A stretch of DNA of 14,965 nt from the NCBI GenBank assembly GCA_964624765.1, contig CAZUZO010000088.1:1-14965 (forward strand), read 5' to 3'. Below, piece by piece: positions 14,224 through 14,965 of this stretch. This DNA comes from JAGTVB01 sp964624765 (GTDB lineage: Bacteria > Pseudomonadota > Gammaproteobacteria > HK1). Every line of letters starts with the position of its first letter. The stretch's first letter is position 1. The position numbers were made by a program, and so were the translations under genes. The notes beneath the pieces are model-generated. The model had not been told where the DNA came from. It did no database searches and saw only the letters and a program-made list of their open reading frames with translations.

Positions 14224-14965
14224 ATGTACATCGACATCGTCCCGAACCGCAATTCGCGCCCCGCGATCCTGCTGCGGGAGTCCATCCGCGAGGGCAAGCG
14301 CATCGTCAAGCGCACCATCGCCAACCTCTCGGCCTTGTCGCGCGAGCAGGCCGAGGCGATCCGGGTGGTGCTCAAGGGCGAGCCGCTGGCACCGGTCGAT
14401 GCCCTGTTTGAGATCGTCCGCTCACGCGCACACGGCGCGGGCCAGGCAATCGGCCTGGCGATGAAACGGCTGCATATCGCCACCCTGCTGGATGCCAAGC
14501 CCTCGCGCGAGCGCGACCTGGTGTTGGCGATGATCGCCGCACGGGTGCTGGACCCGCAGAGCAAGCTGGCGACCCGCCGTAGTTGGCAGCACAGCACGCT
14601 GGGGGAATGGTTCGGGGTGGCCGACGCCGACGAGAATGCGCTCTATGCGGCGCTCGATTGGCTGCTAGAGCGCCAGGAGGCGATTGAGCGGCGTCTGTCC
14701 CAGCGGCACCTCTCCGAGGGTGGGCGCGTCCTCTACGACCTCTCCTCGAGCTACATGGAGGGCAGTGGCTGTCCGTTGGCGCAGCGCGGCTATTCACGCG
14801 ACGGCAAGAAGGGCAAGCTGCAGGTCAATTACGGCCTGCTCACTGATGCCCGGGGCTGTCCGGTGTCGATCTCGGTGTTTGCCGGCAACGCCGCCGATCC
14901 CGAGACGCTGCTCGAACAGGTGGACACCCTGCAAGGCCGCTTTGCCCTGGAATCGGTGATCGTGG
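14170..14965 (+). mobile_element. IS1634-type insertion sequence, left part (boundary approximate)
   Basis: Extends from somewhere between about 14071 and 14200 to beyond the window. Evidence is the transposase and the abrupt loss of tatC similarity at about 14070. The terminal inverted repeat and the target duplication cannot be defined because the right end is outside. Whether this insertion itself cut tatC, or landed beside an older break, is open, since about 100 bp of unexplained sequence including the Fur-like palindrome lies between. Confidence 0.6.
14224..14965 (+). CDS. IS1634-family (IS4-like) DDE transposase, 5' part
   Basis: First 247 codons of a transposase that continues past the window's right edge. 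The N-terminus MYIDIVPNRNSRPAILLRES with GKRIVKRTIANLS is typical of the IS1634 group. This is followed by a helical region (RERDLVLAMIAARVLDPQSK, then SWQHSTLGEWFG) and the start of the RNase-H-like catalytic domain with the first Asp of the DDE triad in VLYDLSSSYMEG (Asp about 175). RGYSRDGKKGKLQVNYGLL and FAGNAADPETL are also standard. No frameshift or stop is seen, so the element may be intact. Codon use is more strongly G/C-ending than in the neighbouring genes, as expected for a recent arrival. It points away from the tatC remnant. Confidence 0.93.
   Translation, partial: MYIDIVPNRNSRPAILLRESIREGKRIVKRTIANLSALSREQAEAIRVVLKGEPLAPVDALFEIVRSRAHGAGQAIGLAMKRLHIATLLDAKPSRERDLVLAMIAARVLDPQSKLATRRSWQHSTLGEWFGVADADENALYAALDWLLERQEAIERRLSQRHLSEGGRVLYDLSSSYMEGSGCPLAQRGYSRDGKKGKLQVNYGLLTDARGCPVSISVFAGNAADPETLLEQVDTLQGRFALESVIV

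Noticed and set aside
1..14965. CRISPR array, tRNA or rRNA genes, integron attC sites, phage genes.
   Set aside because: No regularly spaced direct repeats, no tRNA-like GTTCRANNC cloverleaf, no rRNA-like stretch, and no integrase or phage structural gene found on reading through.

Overview
The window looks like chromosomal DNA of a GC-rich gammaproteobacterium. This rests on family-level recognition of the proteins (PccA/PccB-type acyl-CoA carboxylase, SecF, a TatC fragment, a class A penicillin-binding protein, a citrate synthase) and on a GTAG-headed REP/RAYT repeat system. The species cannot be fixed from the sequence.

Layout. (1) 23-5768, plus strand: a probable operon of pccB, pccA and a 703-residue SulP anion transporter. 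The two carboxylase subunits are 15 bp apart and SulP follows after 70 bp. A biotin carboxylase consumes bicarbonate and some SulP proteins import it, so the transporter may feed the carboxylase. SulP carries an unusual insert of about 130 residues with a coiled-coil-like stretch. (2) 5769-6104: gap between the converging SulP and secF genes. It holds a 143-bp MITE-like element with perfect 18-bp terminal inverted repeats. (3) 6105-7043, minus: secF, complete but without the secD gene normally found directly upstream. (4) 7044-8101: accessory stretch with a weakly supported 65-codon ORF (minus, strong Shine-Dalgarno) and an XRE-type regulator (plus). The regulator's AT-rich promoter has a perfect TATAAT box followed at once by a 17-bp palindrome, as expected for autoregulation. 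(5) 8174-8913: a dead RAYT (REP-associated tyrosine transposase) gene, broken by frameshifts and lacking its HUH motif, bracketed by two inverted REP hairpins. (6) 8960-13549, minus: a citrate synthase, and upstream of it a 1030-residue class A penicillin-binding protein with a long insert between the SxN and KTG motifs. (7) 13550-14965: a leader region with inverted repeats, a 72-codon 3' remnant of tatC (minus), a Fur-box-like palindrome exactly at the point where tatC similarity stops, and an IS1634-type transposase gene that runs off the right edge.

How it fits together: housekeeping metabolism, secretion and cell-wall genes are separated by small mobile or repetitive elements of at least three kinds (MITE-like, REP/RAYT, IS1634). 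Two genes of protein-export operons (secF, tatC) sit next to apparent rearrangements. I see no clearly new multi-gene system. The strongest points for follow-up are the carboxylase-SulP pairing with its Val substitution at the substrate-specificity position, the SulP insert, the MITE and RAYT/REP remains, and the inverted repeat covering the start codon of the penicillin-binding protein.
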